Assembly (NCBI RefSeq): GCF_022760175.1 | Contig: NZ_CP094326.1 | Span: 2,654,804 to 2,718,803, forward strand | Direction of reading: 5' to 3' | Source of the DNA: Zhouia spongiae | Lineage (GTDB): Bacteria > Bacteroidota > Bacteroidia > Flavobacteriales > Flavobacteriaceae | Length of the DNA: 64,000 bases | Part shown: in pieces, positions 1 to 11,200 of the stretch | How the letters are laid out: every line of letters begins with the position of its first letter | Position numbering within the stretch: the stretch's first letter is position 1 | The notes under the pieces: generated by a model | The model's input: the letters and a program-made list of their open reading frames with translations, nothing else | The model's database searches: none | Told to the model about the DNA's origin: nothing | Made by a program: the position numbers and the translations under genes

Positions 1-1
1 G

Positions 2-880
2 AATAAGGTACAAGGCGGTATTTTATGTATGTGGCATGATGTTAACCTCGACAATGAGGGTGACTTTATTAAATTTAACCCGGTATATCCGTCGGTTTTA
101 ACCTATGCATGGAAAACCTGGACCCATGATGTCAAAAAAACTTCTAAAGAATACTTAACTGAAATACCCCTTTCAGGAACCCTGGAGCATGCTTATTTTC
201 AGGCTTTCGAAAAATACCTTATGCATCATAAAGAAAAATATTTTTCCAGTAAACCGTTTCAGTATGTAGAACAATCTCAAAACCAATGGAAACTGATAAA
301 ATTAACCGATTCGCTTTCCGTGGATATGAATATACTTCGAGATAAATTCGGTCAAGAGGATCGTTATAAACGAGCCAATGGTAATACCATCTATATAAAA
401 GATAGATTTAAGCTCGGCGGTTATTATCCCGACGCTAAGCCAGGCGAGACATGTTATGTCATAACGTACATTTACTCGGATAAAATAAAAACGATACCAG
501 TATGGATAGGTTTTGAAACGCCTTTTAGGGCCAACAGAATATATGGGGGAATACCCGATCAGGGAGAGTGGGATGCCCATGGAGGTAATGTGTGGATCAA
601 TGGAGAAAACTTACCGGCTCCTGAATGGGAAAACCCCGGGTGGAAACCATCAAAAACATCTGGATGGGGAAGTCCTGAAGATCAGGAAATCCCGTGGAGA
701 GATGAAGAGCTATACTGGACGAGAAAACCGGTAAAGCTTCTTTTAAAGAAGGGCTGGAATGAAATTCTTATCAAGGTTCCGGGAACTAATGATTACCAAA
801 ACTGGATGTTCACCTTTGCACCGTTAGATAGCGAGGACGGGAAAATAAGCTTGTCACCCGATAAAAACAATACAAAATGA
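2..880 (+). CDS. beta-N-acetylhexosaminidase-like protein, GH20 (5' end missing)
   Basis: The reading frame is open to the first base of the window, so this is the C-terminal part (about 290 residues) of a longer protein. The first residues include GGILCMWHD, which resembles the end of the GH20 barrel where a conserved Trp closes the sugar pocket. The rest is a beta-rich tail ending in KKGWNEILIKVP, typical of galactose-binding-like ends of Bacteroidota hexosaminidases. It overlaps the next gene by 4 bp (ATGA), so the two are translationally coupled. The context (mutarotase-symporter, O-acetylesterase) suggests release of terminal amino sugars from sialylated glycans. Assignment to GH20 rests on a fragment and could be another Bacteroidota glycosidase. 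Confidence 0.65.
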   Translation, partial: NKVQGGILCMWHDVNLDNEGDFIKFNPVYPSVLTYAWKTWTHDVKKTSKEYLTEIPLSGTLEHAYFQAFEKYLMHHKEKYFSSKPFQYVEQSQNQWKLIKLTDSLSVDMNILRDKFGQEDRYKRANGNTIYIKDRFKLGGYYPDAKPGETCYVITYIYSDKIKTIPVWIGFETPFRANRIYGGIPDQGEWDAHGGNVWINGENLPAPEWENPGWKPSKTSGWGSPEDQEIPWRDEELYWTRKPVKLLLKKGWNEILIKVPGTNDYQNWMFTFAPLDSEDGKISLSPDKNNTK

Positions 881-3528
881 TATCAGATTCCGGCTCATTT
901 TTCAAAATACATGCCAGGATGCGGTTATTCCTGTTGGCTCTGTTGTGTACATTTACAAATACAGTGTTTTCGCAGGAGAATTCTACAAACAATGTTCAGG
1001 TTACCGGCATTGATGAAATCCCCTCGATAGAGAAGAAGGAGAAGAGCCCGGGTTATGCAGGAATGCTGGGAGGTATGCATAACAATATTATTATTGCTGC
1101 CGGAGGGGCTAACTTTCCGGGAGGAATGCCGTGGGAAGGAGGAAAAAAACATTGGTACGACCACATATATTATTATAAAAATCAACAGTGGAAACTATCA
1201 AATATTAAACTTCCAATACCCCTGGCATATGCAGGTTGTGTGTCTACCGAAGATGGAATTGTTTGTGTTGGTGGAGATAATAGCGACGGGATTGCAAATA
1301 AGGTACTTCTTTTAAAATACGATGTGACAAGAGCAGCTATAAATATCGAGGAAATACAATCTTTGCCCGAACCCCTGGCTTATACAACGGCTGTTCATGC
1401 AGAAGGATTTATATATCTCATCGGAGGGAAGAATAAAAATGGCAGCACGAACAGTTTTTATAGAATTGACGATAAACTGGCCGGCGGGTGGGAAAAACTA
1501 GACGATTTTCCGGGAGCTCCGCGTGCTGTTCATTCGGCTGTGGTCCAGGAAAGTTCCTTTTCAAAAAAGATCTATGTAATTGGGGGCAGGAATGAACGGA
1601 AAGGAGAAAAATCTATAGCCTTATCCAGTTACCTCTCTTATGATTTAAAAGAAGGTGTATGGAAGGAAGAAGGAGATGTCATTGTAAGCGGAAATAAAAA
1701 AGTACTGATGGGGGCTGCCGCAGAAGCAAAAGGTTCCATGCATGTATTGATATATGGCGGCTCAGATGAGAAGCTTTTTGATAAATTAGAACAATTGTAT
1801 CTAAATGAAATTAAAGCAGCGCACGATACTGTAAAATCAGATTTAAGCAATCAAAGGAAGGAGATCTTAAAGAACCATCCCGGATTTCAAAAAGAAATTC
1901 TGGCGTATAATACCATCACCGGGAAGTGGTTTTTATACGATAGCCTGCAAGTTCAAATCCCCGTAACCGCATTAAGCTTTAAACATAATGATGACTTTAT
2001 AATCGTATCCGGCGAGGTGTCACCGGGTGTACGAACCCCTAAAGTGTTTAAATATAGATATCAGACGGATGCCAATAGGTTTGGTTGGTTAAATTATACA
2101 GTGCTGGTATTATATTTAATGATATCACTGATCATAGGCTTCTATTTTTCCAATAAACAAAAGTCTACCGACGATTATTTTGTTGGAGGAGGTAGAATTC
2201 CATGGTGGGCTTCAGGCTTAAGTGTTTTTGGTACCTTGCTGAGTGCGATTACTTTCATGGCAATACCGGCCAAAGCTTTTATTACAGACTGGTCCTATTT
2301 CTTCTTAAATATGGCGGCGATAGCGATAACACCGCTTATAGCGTTTCTTTTCATCCCATACTTCAACCGGTTAAAAATAGCTACGGCTTACGAGTTTTTA
2401 GAAGATCGATTTAATTATCTGGCCAGGGTTTTTGGAAGTTTGTCTTTTATCCTTTTTCAGCTGGGAAGAATTGGGATCGTCTTATTATTACCGTCTTTGG
2501 CCATTTCAATAGTTACAGGTATTTCCGTTGAAGTAAGTATTCTGATCATGGGGATTATTTGCATCGTTTACACCACATTCGGAGGAATAGAGGCCGTTAT
2601 CTGGACTGATGTTTTACAAGTAATTGTACTCCTAGGAGGGAGCGTGGTGGCTGTTGTGTGGATTTTACAGCATACAGATATGCCGTTTTCAGAGATGATT
2701 TCCTATGCGGAGCGCAAGCGCAAGTTTAATCTTGCCAACATGAACCTTACTTTTACCGATACAACATTTTGGGTAGTTTTTATCGGAGGTCTGGCATCGG
2801 CTATGGTCACGCAGGGAACAGATCAAACCATTGTACAACGTTATTTAACCAGTACGGATGTTAAAGATTCACAAAAGACCTTGTATACAAATGCCATACT
2901 AACCCTTCCTGCTACGATTATATTCTTTAGTATCGGAACATTGTTGTATGTTTTTTACACGGAAATGCCGGAAAAACTATCTCCGGTGATTTCCAATAAC
3001 GATTCCATATTTCCCTGGTACATAGTAAATGAACTTCCGGTAGGCATATCAGGGTTATTGATAGCCGGTATTTTTTCTGCTGCCATGTCAAGTATCAGCA
3101 GTAGTTTAAATTCTGTTTCAACAGCTTTCTGTAATGATTTTTATAAACGGTTTAATCCTGCTAAGGGAGATTTAAAGCTCCTTAAAGTTGCTCGGTTGGT
3201 TACCGTAATAACAGGAGTGATCGGAGTCGTACTGGCCTTGTGGATGGCTAACTCAGGCATTAAATCACTGTGGGATCAGTTTTATACCTTCCTGGGACTA
3301 TTCACAGGAGGGCTGGGGGGTATGTTCCTTCTCGGAATGCTCACTAAAAAAGCAAATGCCACCGGAACCTTAACAGGCTTGGCATGTAGTGCCGTTTTTA
3401 TATGGTATGTCAGTGTATTTACGGAGATCAATTTTTTAATGTTTACCCTGTTAGGGGTGGTTTCATGTTTTATACTGGGCTATGTTTTCAGTCTGATATT
3501 CAAAAACAACACGAGGAGAAATGAATAA
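877..3528 (+). CDS. fusion of Kelch-type N-acetylneuraminate mutarotase and Na+/solute symporter
   Basis: The protein has 883 residues in two parts. Residues about 45-400 carry Kelch-like repeats (GGMHNNIIIAAGG, YLIGGKN, KIYVIGGRNE, LIYGGSD) like NanM/YjhT sialic-acid mutarotases. Residues about 410-880 are a sodium:solute symporter with many membrane helices. A signal-like segment (MRLFLLALLCTF) starts at residue 15, so ATG at 919 is an alternative start. The Kelch half would lie in the periplasm and convert the released alpha-anomer of sialic acid to the beta form beside the transporter. This is inferred from family knowledge and from the hexosaminidase and esterase neighbours. The substrate is not proven, since SSS members also carry other sugars. 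Confidence 0.8.
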   Translation: MISDSGSFFKIHARMRLFLLALLCTFTNTVFSQENSTNNVQVTGIDEIPSIEKKEKSPGYAGMLGGMHNNIIIAAGGANFPGGMPWEGGKKHWYDHIYYYKNQQWKLSNIKLPIPLAYAGCVSTEDGIVCVGGDNSDGIANKVLLLKYDVTRAAINIEEIQSLPEPLAYTTAVHAEGFIYLIGGKNKNGSTNSFYRIDDKLAGGWEKLDDFPGAPRAVHSAVVQESSFSKKIYVIGGRNERKGEKSIALSSYLSYDLKEGVWKEEGDVIVSGNKKVLMGAAAEAKGSMHVLIYGGSDEKLFDKLEQLYLNEIKAAHDTVKSDLSNQRKEILKNHPGFQKEILAYNTITGKWFLYDSLQVQIPVTALSFKHNDDFIIVSGEVSPGVRTPKVFKYRYQTDANRFGWLNYTVLVLYLMISLIIGFYFSNKQKSTDDYFVGGGRIPWWASGLSVFGTLLSAITFMAIPAKAFITDWSYFFLNMAAIAITPLIAFLFIPYFNRLKIATAYEFLEDRFNYLARVFGSLSFILFQLGRIGIVLLLPSLAISIVTGISVEVSILIMGIICIVYTTFGGIEAVIWTDVLQVIVLLGGSVVAVVWILQHTDMPFSEMISYAERKRKFNLANMNLTFTDTTFWVVFIGGLASAMVTQGTDQTIVQRYLTSTDVKDSQKTLYTNAILTLPATIIFFSIGTLLYVFYTEMPEKLSPVISNNDSIFPWYIVNELPVGISGLLIAGIFSAAMSSISSSLNSVSTAFCNDFYKRFNPAKGDLKLLKVARLVTVITGVIGVVLALWMANSGIKSLWDQFYTFLGLFTGGLGGMFLLGMLTKKANATGTLTGLACSAVFIWYVSVFTEINFLMFTLLGVVSCFILGYVFSLIFKNNTRRNE

Positions 3529-5026
3529 AAGACTTTTAATATTACTTACAATGGTATTCTTTACTGTGGAGGTATATAGCCAGCTGTCGATCAATAAGAT
3601 CTTTACAGACCATATGGTTTTGCAGCGGGGAGAACCATTGACCATATGGGGTAAGGGGAAGCCCGGAGCTGAACTTAAGGCTTCTTTCGGTAATAAAACA
3701 GTTACGACTAAAGTAGTGGCAAATGGAATATGGAGTTTGGAGTTGCCACCTCAGAAGCCCAACAGGTACGGGCAAAAGTTAAGAGTGTATTCAGGTAATG
3801 AAGAAATAGTACTTAATAACATTCTGGTAGGCGATGTGTGGTTGTGTGTAGGGCAGTCGAATATGGAATGGCCGCTAAAGCAAGAAAAACATTTCAAGCA
3901 AGAACAAAAGTATGCCGATCAGCCTTTATTGCGATTTTACAATCCGGACTTTACAGGTAAATATGTTTATGGAGTAACCTATAATGATTCACTTCTCAAT
4001 CGGTTAAACACAGATGAGTTTTATCATAGAACAAATTGGGAGCAGAGCAATTTAAAGTCAGCTTCGACGATGAGCGCTGTAGGATATTATTTTGGAAGTA
4101 AGATCATTAAAGAACAAAATATACCTGTTGGCCTGATTAATTTAGCGATAGGAGGAGCCCCGATTGAAACTTTTATCGATAGAAACATACTGGGGAATGA
4201 TGCCAGGTTTTCTGGGAAGGTAAAAGGGGATTGGTTAAGTAATGATGCACTTCCGGAATGGGTACGGGAAAGGGGAACTCATAATGTGGGTAATGTAAAA
4301 GTCATTTATAAAGACTCATTAGGTCCGAATCATGCCTATAAGCCCGGATTTGCTTTTGAATCGGGAATTAAATCATTAACTAAATTCCCAATTAAGGGAC
4401 TGCTTTGGTACCAGGGAGAGAGTAATGCTCAGGAACCTGAAAGAGTAACAGAATACAAAGAACTACAGAAATTAATGCTCTTTGATTATCGTAAAAGGTG
4501 GAAAAATCCTGATATGCCTTTTTATTTTGTACAGCTTTCATCAATAGACACGCTTTACTATAAGGGCCAGCTATGGCCGGAATTCAGAAACAAACAAAGA
4601 AGGTTTATGAATGAAACAAAAATGACAGGTATGGCTGTTTCATCTGATATAGGAGCCAAGAATGATGTTCATCCGCGCGATAAGAAAAATGTCGGAGAAA
4701 GACTGGCACGATGGGCATTAAAGGGTGTGTATAAGATGAAAGTACTTCCTTCTGGACCATTGGTAAGAAAGGTCAGGTACAGACAAGGAAAGTTATATAT
4801 ATTCTTTAATCATGCCGGAAAGGGGTTGACAACCTTCGGAAAGGAATTGAGGGGGTTTAGCCTTGATAACCTTCCGGTGAAAGCAAAGATTAAAGGGCGT
4901 AAGATCATTATAGAAACAACGATGAAACCAACATATGTTTATTATGGATGGCAACCTTTCAGTAAAGGAAACCTGTATAATAAAGAAGGACTGCCTGCCT
5001 CTTCATTTAAACAAAGAATCCGTTAG
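3521..5026 (+). CDS. sialate O-acetylesterase (SASA/SGNH family)
   Basis: The 501-residue protein starts with a signal peptide (MNKRLLILLTMVFFTVEVYS). The block GQSNMEW gives the nucleophile Ser, WYQGESN is the second conserved block, and DVHPRDK near residue 390 supplies the Asp/His pair of the SGNH triad. An N-terminal beta domain (KIFTDHMVLQRGEPLTIWG) is typical of the family. The gene overlaps the symporter by 8 bp and is the last of the operon. It would remove O-acetyl groups from sialic acids in the periplasm before sialidase action or uptake. The family call is firm; the exact substrate is inferred from context. Confidence 0.85.
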   Translation: MNKRLLILLTMVFFTVEVYSQLSINKIFTDHMVLQRGEPLTIWGKGKPGAELKASFGNKTVTTKVVANGIWSLELPPQKPNRYGQKLRVYSGNEEIVLNNILVGDVWLCVGQSNMEWPLKQEKHFKQEQKYADQPLLRFYNPDFTGKYVYGVTYNDSLLNRLNTDEFYHRTNWEQSNLKSASTMSAVGYYFGSKIIKEQNIPVGLINLAIGGAPIETFIDRNILGNDARFSGKVKGDWLSNDALPEWVRERGTHNVGNVKVIYKDSLGPNHAYKPGFAFESGIKSLTKFPIKGLLWYQGESNAQEPERVTEYKELQKLMLFDYRKRWKNPDMPFYFVQLSSIDTLYYKGQLWPEFRNKQRRFMNETKMTGMAVSSDIGAKNDVHPRDKKNVGERLARWALKGVYKMKVLPSGPLVRKVRYRQGKLYIFFNHAGKGLTTFGKELRGFSLDNLPVKAKIKGRKIIIETTMKPTYVYYGWQPFSKGNLYNKEGLPASSFKQRIR

Positions 5027-5114
5027 CGGGCACAGGTACTTTATGGTAGTAACGTACCCCGGAGCATTTTAAATTTTGTTTGGTGATATTCAACCGTATA
5101 ATGCTTATGATATT

Positions 5115-7838
5115 TCATGGGGTTTCTTCTGCTACGGAATAGACCTTTTCCTTGTATCCAATACGTCCGTCTTTTGTAATCATTTCTATTATAATGATGT
5201 AAGCGCCTTCAATATCACCATTATAGAAACTAATCGATTTATTTTTGTCAGTATGAATCTTTGTGCTGGGCTTCCAGTAAATCAAGGACCGTAGATCGGT
5301 TTTTGGTGTGTGCTTTGCCAATGGACTTTCATAAGTTGGGCTATAAAACTCCTTTACAGGAGAGAACAGCTCGACAGAAGTAGTAAGCGTGCCCGGTTTA
5401 GTCCGTCCCGAACTGTAAAATCCTTTCCCTTCTTTAGTAGTTATAGAAATAATATGTCCTAAAGACGGAGCTTCCAAAGGGTTTGTTTCAGGAAAAACAT
5501 CCAGATAACGGGATTTAAAAAATTTGGCATATTTAATTAATTCTACACGTTCAATAACATCTGGAGATACGTACGGAACGAATTCATATTCATATTCCCT
5601 AAGGAGTTTACCATCGACCATCAGTAAAGTAGGTTCGTTCTTTCCGCCCCGGATATGCGCAAGCATAAAACCATCGGAAAATTTTTCGATTTCGATTTCA
5701 TCCCCGTAATTAAACATTAGGATGCTGTAGAGACCATATGACCATTTTTTTTCTTTTCGCCTGATGTCTTCTCCCGAAATGATAACATCGGGGATTCCAT
5801 ATTTTTTGTAGAGCTTTAACTGAACAGATGTTAATTTTCGGTCAGAAACTACTACTTCTTCCAATTCAGTAATATCATCCGAAGGTCCGAGCATAAAATT
5901 CGAACGGATCCGCTGCTTTTGTACTTCCTTTACTGCCTTGACAATCACATCCGGTTTTCGGTAACGAACGGATTGCTCATAATCGGTTTCAGGAGGTTTC
6001 AGTGTATCTGTCAGGATATCGTAATTTGTATTGCCTAACGTATCCATGGCACTTAGGAAGACACGCATTCGTTTGCCATAAGATTGTTTCGGAAAAAAAT
6101 GAAAGCGACCCAGACTATCTGTAGTTTCATTATAATATGCAACGTCATTTCCGAAAGAAAGCATATTAACAGTGATTTTATCAAGCGGTTTTTTTCTGTG
6201 TTTCGAAAGGATTCGTCCCTGGATTTCTATCCCTTTTTGGGGCCGGAAAAAAGTAGGGGAGTTGTATTGTACAGGATATTTATATCTACGCCATCCTTGT
6301 GTCAATAATAAAGCTTCCAAATCTTTTGTCCGGTGCATGCCGTTTTCGTCAAAATAATATGCCGGCTCTTCAATATTACCGCGAAGCTCTGAACTTAACA
6401 GGAAATAAGATCGGATGTTATCTTTTTTCCCCTGATGCCACAACTTCTTATTGATCACGGCAACAGACATATCTGCAATGGTTTCTTTTTTATCATTACC
6501 GGGAAGCCGGATATCCAGTTTGGTCTCTTCCCTTCGTTTGTAGACTTCCTTATCGGTACTCAATGCAATATTTAACGAAGCTTTGTCAGGCTGATTGAAG
6601 AATAAGCGCTCAGCAACGGGACGCTTTTTCTTATCCAGAAGTGTAAATACCAAAATTCCTTCCGGGAGCTCTTCCGTCGATAACCTTTTTGTTAAAATAC
6701 CATTCCGTAAAGGCCCCTCTACTAAAAAATAATCAATCCCCCGACATGCTATTTTTATGTAGGCATAGTCGGCCTGTACATTAGAATATACACGAATCCA
6801 GACTTTGTCTGCAATTTGGGATACAGATAGGATACTTCCTTTTGAACTTACTTCGGGCAGCGGATATGTATATGTTTTAGAAGGATCATCCGGAGAAAAA
6901 GCCTTCGCATGATATGTCCTGGAACTATCGGGTTGAAGAAAAAAGAACCCCATGCCTAAATTATTGGTTTCGAATTCGGCAAAGCGTTGCCCTTCGTTGT
7001 CAAAAATAACCCCTTGTGTAGCGATGCCTTTACCATCGGCGCCCAAAGACTTGATGCCGATTTTATTTTGAAATCCGTGAACAAGATAACCGCTTTCGGG
7101 AAAAAACCGAACGTCGATCGTATCTTTTAGCAAAACGGTTTCATTGTGTTTTATTCCATCCGGATTACTGACCTCTATCTTTATCTGGTTTGCAGTTCCG
7201 TTAACGATGTATTCAAAGGGATAATGTTTTTCTTTATCCCTCTTTACGGTTATTGAGTCCTTCTTCTTTCCTTGGTAGATGTACAGGGTCGTACTTTTTT
7301 GTTCATTAGGTAGTAAAAGTCTCCCTTTTAAAAGGTAATGGCCAGGTTCTTTTTCAATTACCGTTACAGCATCTATAGGATTCTTATTTAGCTTTTCGGA
7401 AGCAGAAACAAGATCGATATAGGACTCAAAAATAAAATCATCTCCAAAGTTACGGTTCCATTGTGTATACGCACGGATCAGGTATACCCCTTCGGAGAAA
7501 CCATTTCCCAATTCAAAAGTACCATAACCGATCCCTGCGGTTAGTTTTACTTTTTTGTGAGATACAACCTTACCCTTTGGATCGATCAGGTCGACATTTA
7601 GTAAGCCGCTGTATATCGTATTGGAATGATATTTTGCTTCAGCGACAATAGCTTTAAACCAGATATCTTCATCTAAGGCATACACGTTTGATGTAAGCTG
7701 CAGATATATTTTTTCAGCAACGGAAGTATTCGGTTTGTCGTTAAACTTCTGTGAATGTAGATAAAAAGGCATCACGAAAAGAATTAATGCAACTATATTT
7801 ATGACCTTTAGCACTACAAAACCGGATTTTTTTTTCAC
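5115..7838 (-). CDS. large exported protein with MG2-like and TonB-plug-like domains
   Basis: The 907-residue protein begins with a hydrophobic signal segment (residues 9-28). The N-terminal third (EKIYLQLTSNVYALDEDIWFKAIV) resembles the MG2 domain of alpha-2-macroglobulins. Around residues 690-800 a plug-like part (ELEEVVVSDRK, TLLMVDGKLL, SPDVIERVELIKYA) resembles the plug of TonB-dependent receptors. No 22-stranded barrel follows, so it is not a full receptor. Such proteins are common, poorly characterised surface or periplasmic proteins of Bacteroidota. It converges with the esterase operon. Its upstream region is the left border of the island, so it was next to mnmE before insertion. Confidence 0.6.
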   Translation of the reverse strand: MKKKSGFVVLKVINIVALILFVMPFYLHSQKFNDKPNTSVAEKIYLQLTSNVYALDEDIWFKAIVAEAKYHSNTIYSGLLNVDLIDPKGKVVSHKKVKLTAGIGYGTFELGNGFSEGVYLIRAYTQWNRNFGDDFIFESYIDLVSASEKLNKNPIDAVTVIEKEPGHYLLKGRLLLPNEQKSTTLYIYQGKKKDSITVKRDKEKHYPFEYIVNGTANQIKIEVSNPDGIKHNETVLLKDTIDVRFFPESGYLVHGFQNKIGIKSLGADGKGIATQGVIFDNEGQRFAEFETNNLGMGFFFLQPDSSRTYHAKAFSPDDPSKTYTYPLPEVSSKGSILSVSQIADKVWIRVYSNVQADYAYIKIACRGIDYFLVEGPLRNGILTKRLSTEELPEGILVFTLLDKKKRPVAERLFFNQPDKASLNIALSTDKEVYKRREETKLDIRLPGNDKKETIADMSVAVINKKLWHQGKKDNIRSYFLLSSELRGNIEEPAYYFDENGMHRTKDLEALLLTQGWRRYKYPVQYNSPTFFRPQKGIEIQGRILSKHRKKPLDKITVNMLSFGNDVAYYNETTDSLGRFHFFPKQSYGKRMRVFLSAMDTLGNTNYDILTDTLKPPETDYEQSVRYRKPDVIVKAVKEVQKQRIRSNFMLGPSDDITELEEVVVSDRKLTSVQLKLYKKYGIPDVIISGEDIRRKEKKWSYGLYSILMFNYGDEIEIEKFSDGFMLAHIRGGKNEPTLLMVDGKLLREYEYEFVPYVSPDVIERVELIKYAKFFKSRYLDVFPETNPLEAPSLGHIISITTKEGKGFYSSGRTKPGTLTTSVELFSPVKEFYSPTYESPLAKHTPKTDLRSLIYWKPSTKIHTDKNKSISFYNGDIEGAYIIIIEMITKDGRIGYKEKVYSVAEETP

Positions 7839-7960
7839 CTTCTATACCTTTAAAGAAATCTCCATTAAATATAATATAAATAGTTGATTTTGCTGAAATT
7901 AAAGAAAAATATACCGAAGGATTAGAAGTACGGCATGGCATTATTTTTAATGCATAAACT

Positions 7961-7975
7961 TATTTGCCGATACAA
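7961..7975 (+). repeat. left attachment-site core (att repeat copy)
   Basis: TATTTGCCGATACAA matches the mnmE-end sequence TATTTGCCAATACAA (30672-30686) at 14 of 15 positions and in the same orientation. It lies between the upstream region of the MG2-like gene and the first island sequence, as expected for the crossover repeat left by a tyrosine integrase. Confidence 0.65.
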
Positions 7976-8014
7976 TATGTAACTTTCCTTATTTTATAGG
8001 TGTTTAGAAGCCAT

Positions 8015-8028
8015 GAGGTGCAAATGGG
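8015..8028 (+). repeat. possible integrase arm site shared with right end
   Basis: GAGGTGCAAATGGG matches GAGGTGTAAATGGG at 30542-30555 with one mismatch, in the same orientation. It lies 40 bp inside the left core. A 14-bp match placed just inside both ends fits an arm-type integrase or excisionase site, but one such match could arise by chance. Confidence 0.35.
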
Positions 8029-8295
8029 AATCAAAAAAATATTGCTGTTTTTTTAGGATGGTAATATCTTTTTCATTTTATTGGATAATATGTTTCGATC
8101 CTGTTAAATGACAAATTTTAGCTTAAAATTTCCCTCATTCTAAAATTTATTCTTTTGGAGAGTTATCCTTATCAACTTTTTTGGTTCATCAATTGTTAAG
8201 TCGATTAAAACTGGAATTTGACCCCTTTGAATCTTTCAAGGAAGGCTAGAAGTTGACTTAAGCGAATTTAAAATATGTGTGTTATCATATGGAAT

Positions 8296-11200
8296 TCATA
8301 TTTGCCCACCCACACCTTTAAACTTCTCGACAAAGGATGAAATCTTTTGGAATACTCTTTGCTTTTTAGTTAGGTATTGTGGGTTTAATGGACTCATTTT
8401 TGGTAATATGGAATTTAGTTCTGTGCCGTTCTCGCTGGCGTATTCACGTCTTAATGAGGCTGTGATATAACGCTTCGCTACTTCTTCATTTAAATTTTCA
8501 TCTGTAATTAATTCGGTTGCTTCTGTTTTCTGTTTGCCTTGAGCATACGCGAAGAACGCATCAATGATTGTTGCTTTTTCTTTTATTTCATCTAAATCTG
8601 TTTCATTGATAAAATCGACTACCAAACTTTCTTTTGCTCTATTCCCAACACTTGCACGAATGATGCGTCTTATTTCTTCTACTAATTCTGATTTGTTTTT
8701 TGTTTTCTTATTATGCTCAAAAATCAATTCCAAAATGTAGTCTAAGTTGATTTCCTGTGATTTTAATAAATCGACTTCAAATACTACCTCATCCCAATCG
8801 ATACCAGATTCTTCTGCTTCCTTGCCTTTTCGCTCTCGTCGTAACCAATCACGAATGTCGCTATAAGTAGAGCGATAATCTTGGATGGTTCGTTCAGCCG
8901 GCAATTCAATTTGTTTCATTACGGCAATATCTTCATCTGAAACAAAATAAGTTTCTTTGAATGCTTCCACAGCTTCCGGGTCGTTTATATCAATATCCTG
9001 GAATGCTTTAAGGTTGGAAAACTCATCATAATTCTGAAGTATATTTTCTACTCGTAAATATTCCCCAAATAGTTTTGAAAATTCTTTTTTGTCCTTCTCT
9101 GTTACAATAGCATCAGGGTCTGGGAATTTTTCTTTTAATTCCTTAACTACTTCAATATAACCACGACGTGCACTACCTGTTGCAATATCTGTAAACCCTT
9201 CTAAGTATTCTTTATAACTCTTCTCTAATACCACATTTCTTGTGCTGCTATCACCAAAAAGGGTAATGGCATCAATAGTAGCTTGTTCTAAATCTCTAAA
9301 GGTTACAATATTCCCAAAGGTTTTTGTTGCATCGTAAATACGATTGGTACGTGAAAAGGCTTGCATTAAGCCGTGATAACGCAGGTTTTTGTCAACAAAT
9401 AATGTATTGAGGGTTGGTGCATCAAAACCTGTTAAAAACATCCCTACTACAATTAATAAGTCTATTTCCTTATACTTAACGCGTTTTGCAAGGTCTCTGT
9501 AGTAATTCTGAAACTCTTTGCTTTCAACGCCATAACTGGTTCTGAACATGGCGTTATAATCGTTGATAGCCTGAGTTAAAAACTCTTTGGCACTTAAATC
9601 CATTGCCGTTGGTTCAAAAGTTTCATCAGGGATTTCACCTATGGCGTTTTGTTCTTCATTGGCTGCAAAAGAAAATATAGTCGCTATTCTTAATGGCTTA
9701 TCACTATCTTGTTGTAGGTTATTTAATTCTTCGTAATAACATTTTGCTGCATCTACACTACTAACGGCAAACATGGCATTAAAACCGCTGTTACCTCCCT
9801 TAGTTCTATGCGTTTTCTGTCTGTAATGCTTTAAGATGTATTGTGAAATTTCTTTGATACGAACAGGATGCAACAATGCCTTTTTGTTTTCTGCTGCACT
9901 TAATTTAGTTAGATCCTGTTCTGTTTCGATGCCTTTAAACTGTGGGCGAACATCGTTATAGTCTACTTTAAACTTTAATACTTTTTCGTCTCTTATGGCA
10001 TCAGTAATCACATAGGAATGTAGTTCACGACCAAAGACACTTGCGGTAGTTTCTGCACCTAACGCATTTTCGGGAAAAATAGGTGTTCCTGTAAACCCAA
10101 ATTGATAGTATTTTTTAAACTTCTTTTTAAGGTTCTTTTGTGCTTCACCAAATTGAGAACGATGTGCTTCATCAAAAATAAAAACGACCTGCTTTTGGTA
10201 GATATCCAAATCGTTCTCACTTTTCATAAGATTATTCAATTTTTGAATGGTGGTCACTATAATCTTATTATCCTGTTTTTCGATGTTGCGTTTTAAACCA
10301 GCGGTACTATCAGAACCATTGACACTATCTGGAGAAAAGCGTTGGTATTCTTTCATGGTCTGAAAGTCCAAGTCTTTACGGTCTACCACAAAAAACACTT
10401 TATCTATAAACTCCAATTGCGTTGCTAATCTTGCTGCTTTAAAACTGGTGAGCGTTTTACCTGAACCAGTAGTATGCCATATATAGCCACCACTTTCTGG
10501 ATTAGACCATTTTTTAGCATTAAAAGAACTTTCTATTTTCCATAACATTCGTTCTGTTGCCGCAATTTGATACGGACGCATTATCAGTAACGTGTCACTA
10601 ACATCAAATACGGAATAATTAAGCAGTACATTAAGCAGGGTTCGCTTTTCAAAAAATGTAATGGTAAAATCCTTTAAATCCTTTATTAATGCATTATCTG
10701 CTTTTGCCCAATTCATGGTAAAATCGAAGCTATTTTTATCACGTTGTACGGTGTTGGCAAAATAGCGGCTGTCTGTACCATTTGAAATTACAAACAGTTG
10801 TAAATATTTAAATAGTGAATTGTCTGTATTGAAACTTTCTTTAGTATAGCGATGTACCTGATTAAAGGCTTCACGAATAGCCACCCCGCGTTTTTTTAGT
10901 TCTACTTGCACCAGAGGCAACCCATTAACCAAAACAGTAACATCATAACGGTTGGCATGTGTACCCTTTTGCTCAAACTGTGAAATGACCTGTAGTTTAT
11001 TGCGCGTGATGTTTTTCTTATCTACTAAATAGATGTTTTGAATATGCCCATCATCAAACACAAAATCGTAGATGTAATTATCGTGTATCTTTCTTGATTT
11101 ATCCGTAAGGCTATCACTAGGTTTATCTAAATACTCCACCACAAAACGCTGCCATTCCTTATCGGTGAATTGCATGTTGTTAAGTTCCTGCAATTGCATA

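Larger units (their letters stand above)
7839..8295. other. non-coding left border of the island
   Basis: No convincing gene is seen here. The part up to about 7960 is the upstream region of the MG2-like gene. From 7961 on it is the island's left end, with the att-core copy (7961-7975) and a repeat shared with the right end (8015-8028). The remainder up to the hsdR stop is AT-rich and shows nothing else I can name. Confidence 0.6.

Noticed and set aside
5027..5114. Short GGTAC/GTACC inverted repeat between the esterase and MG2-like genes
   Set aside because: Stem too short and no T-run; not enough for a terminator call.
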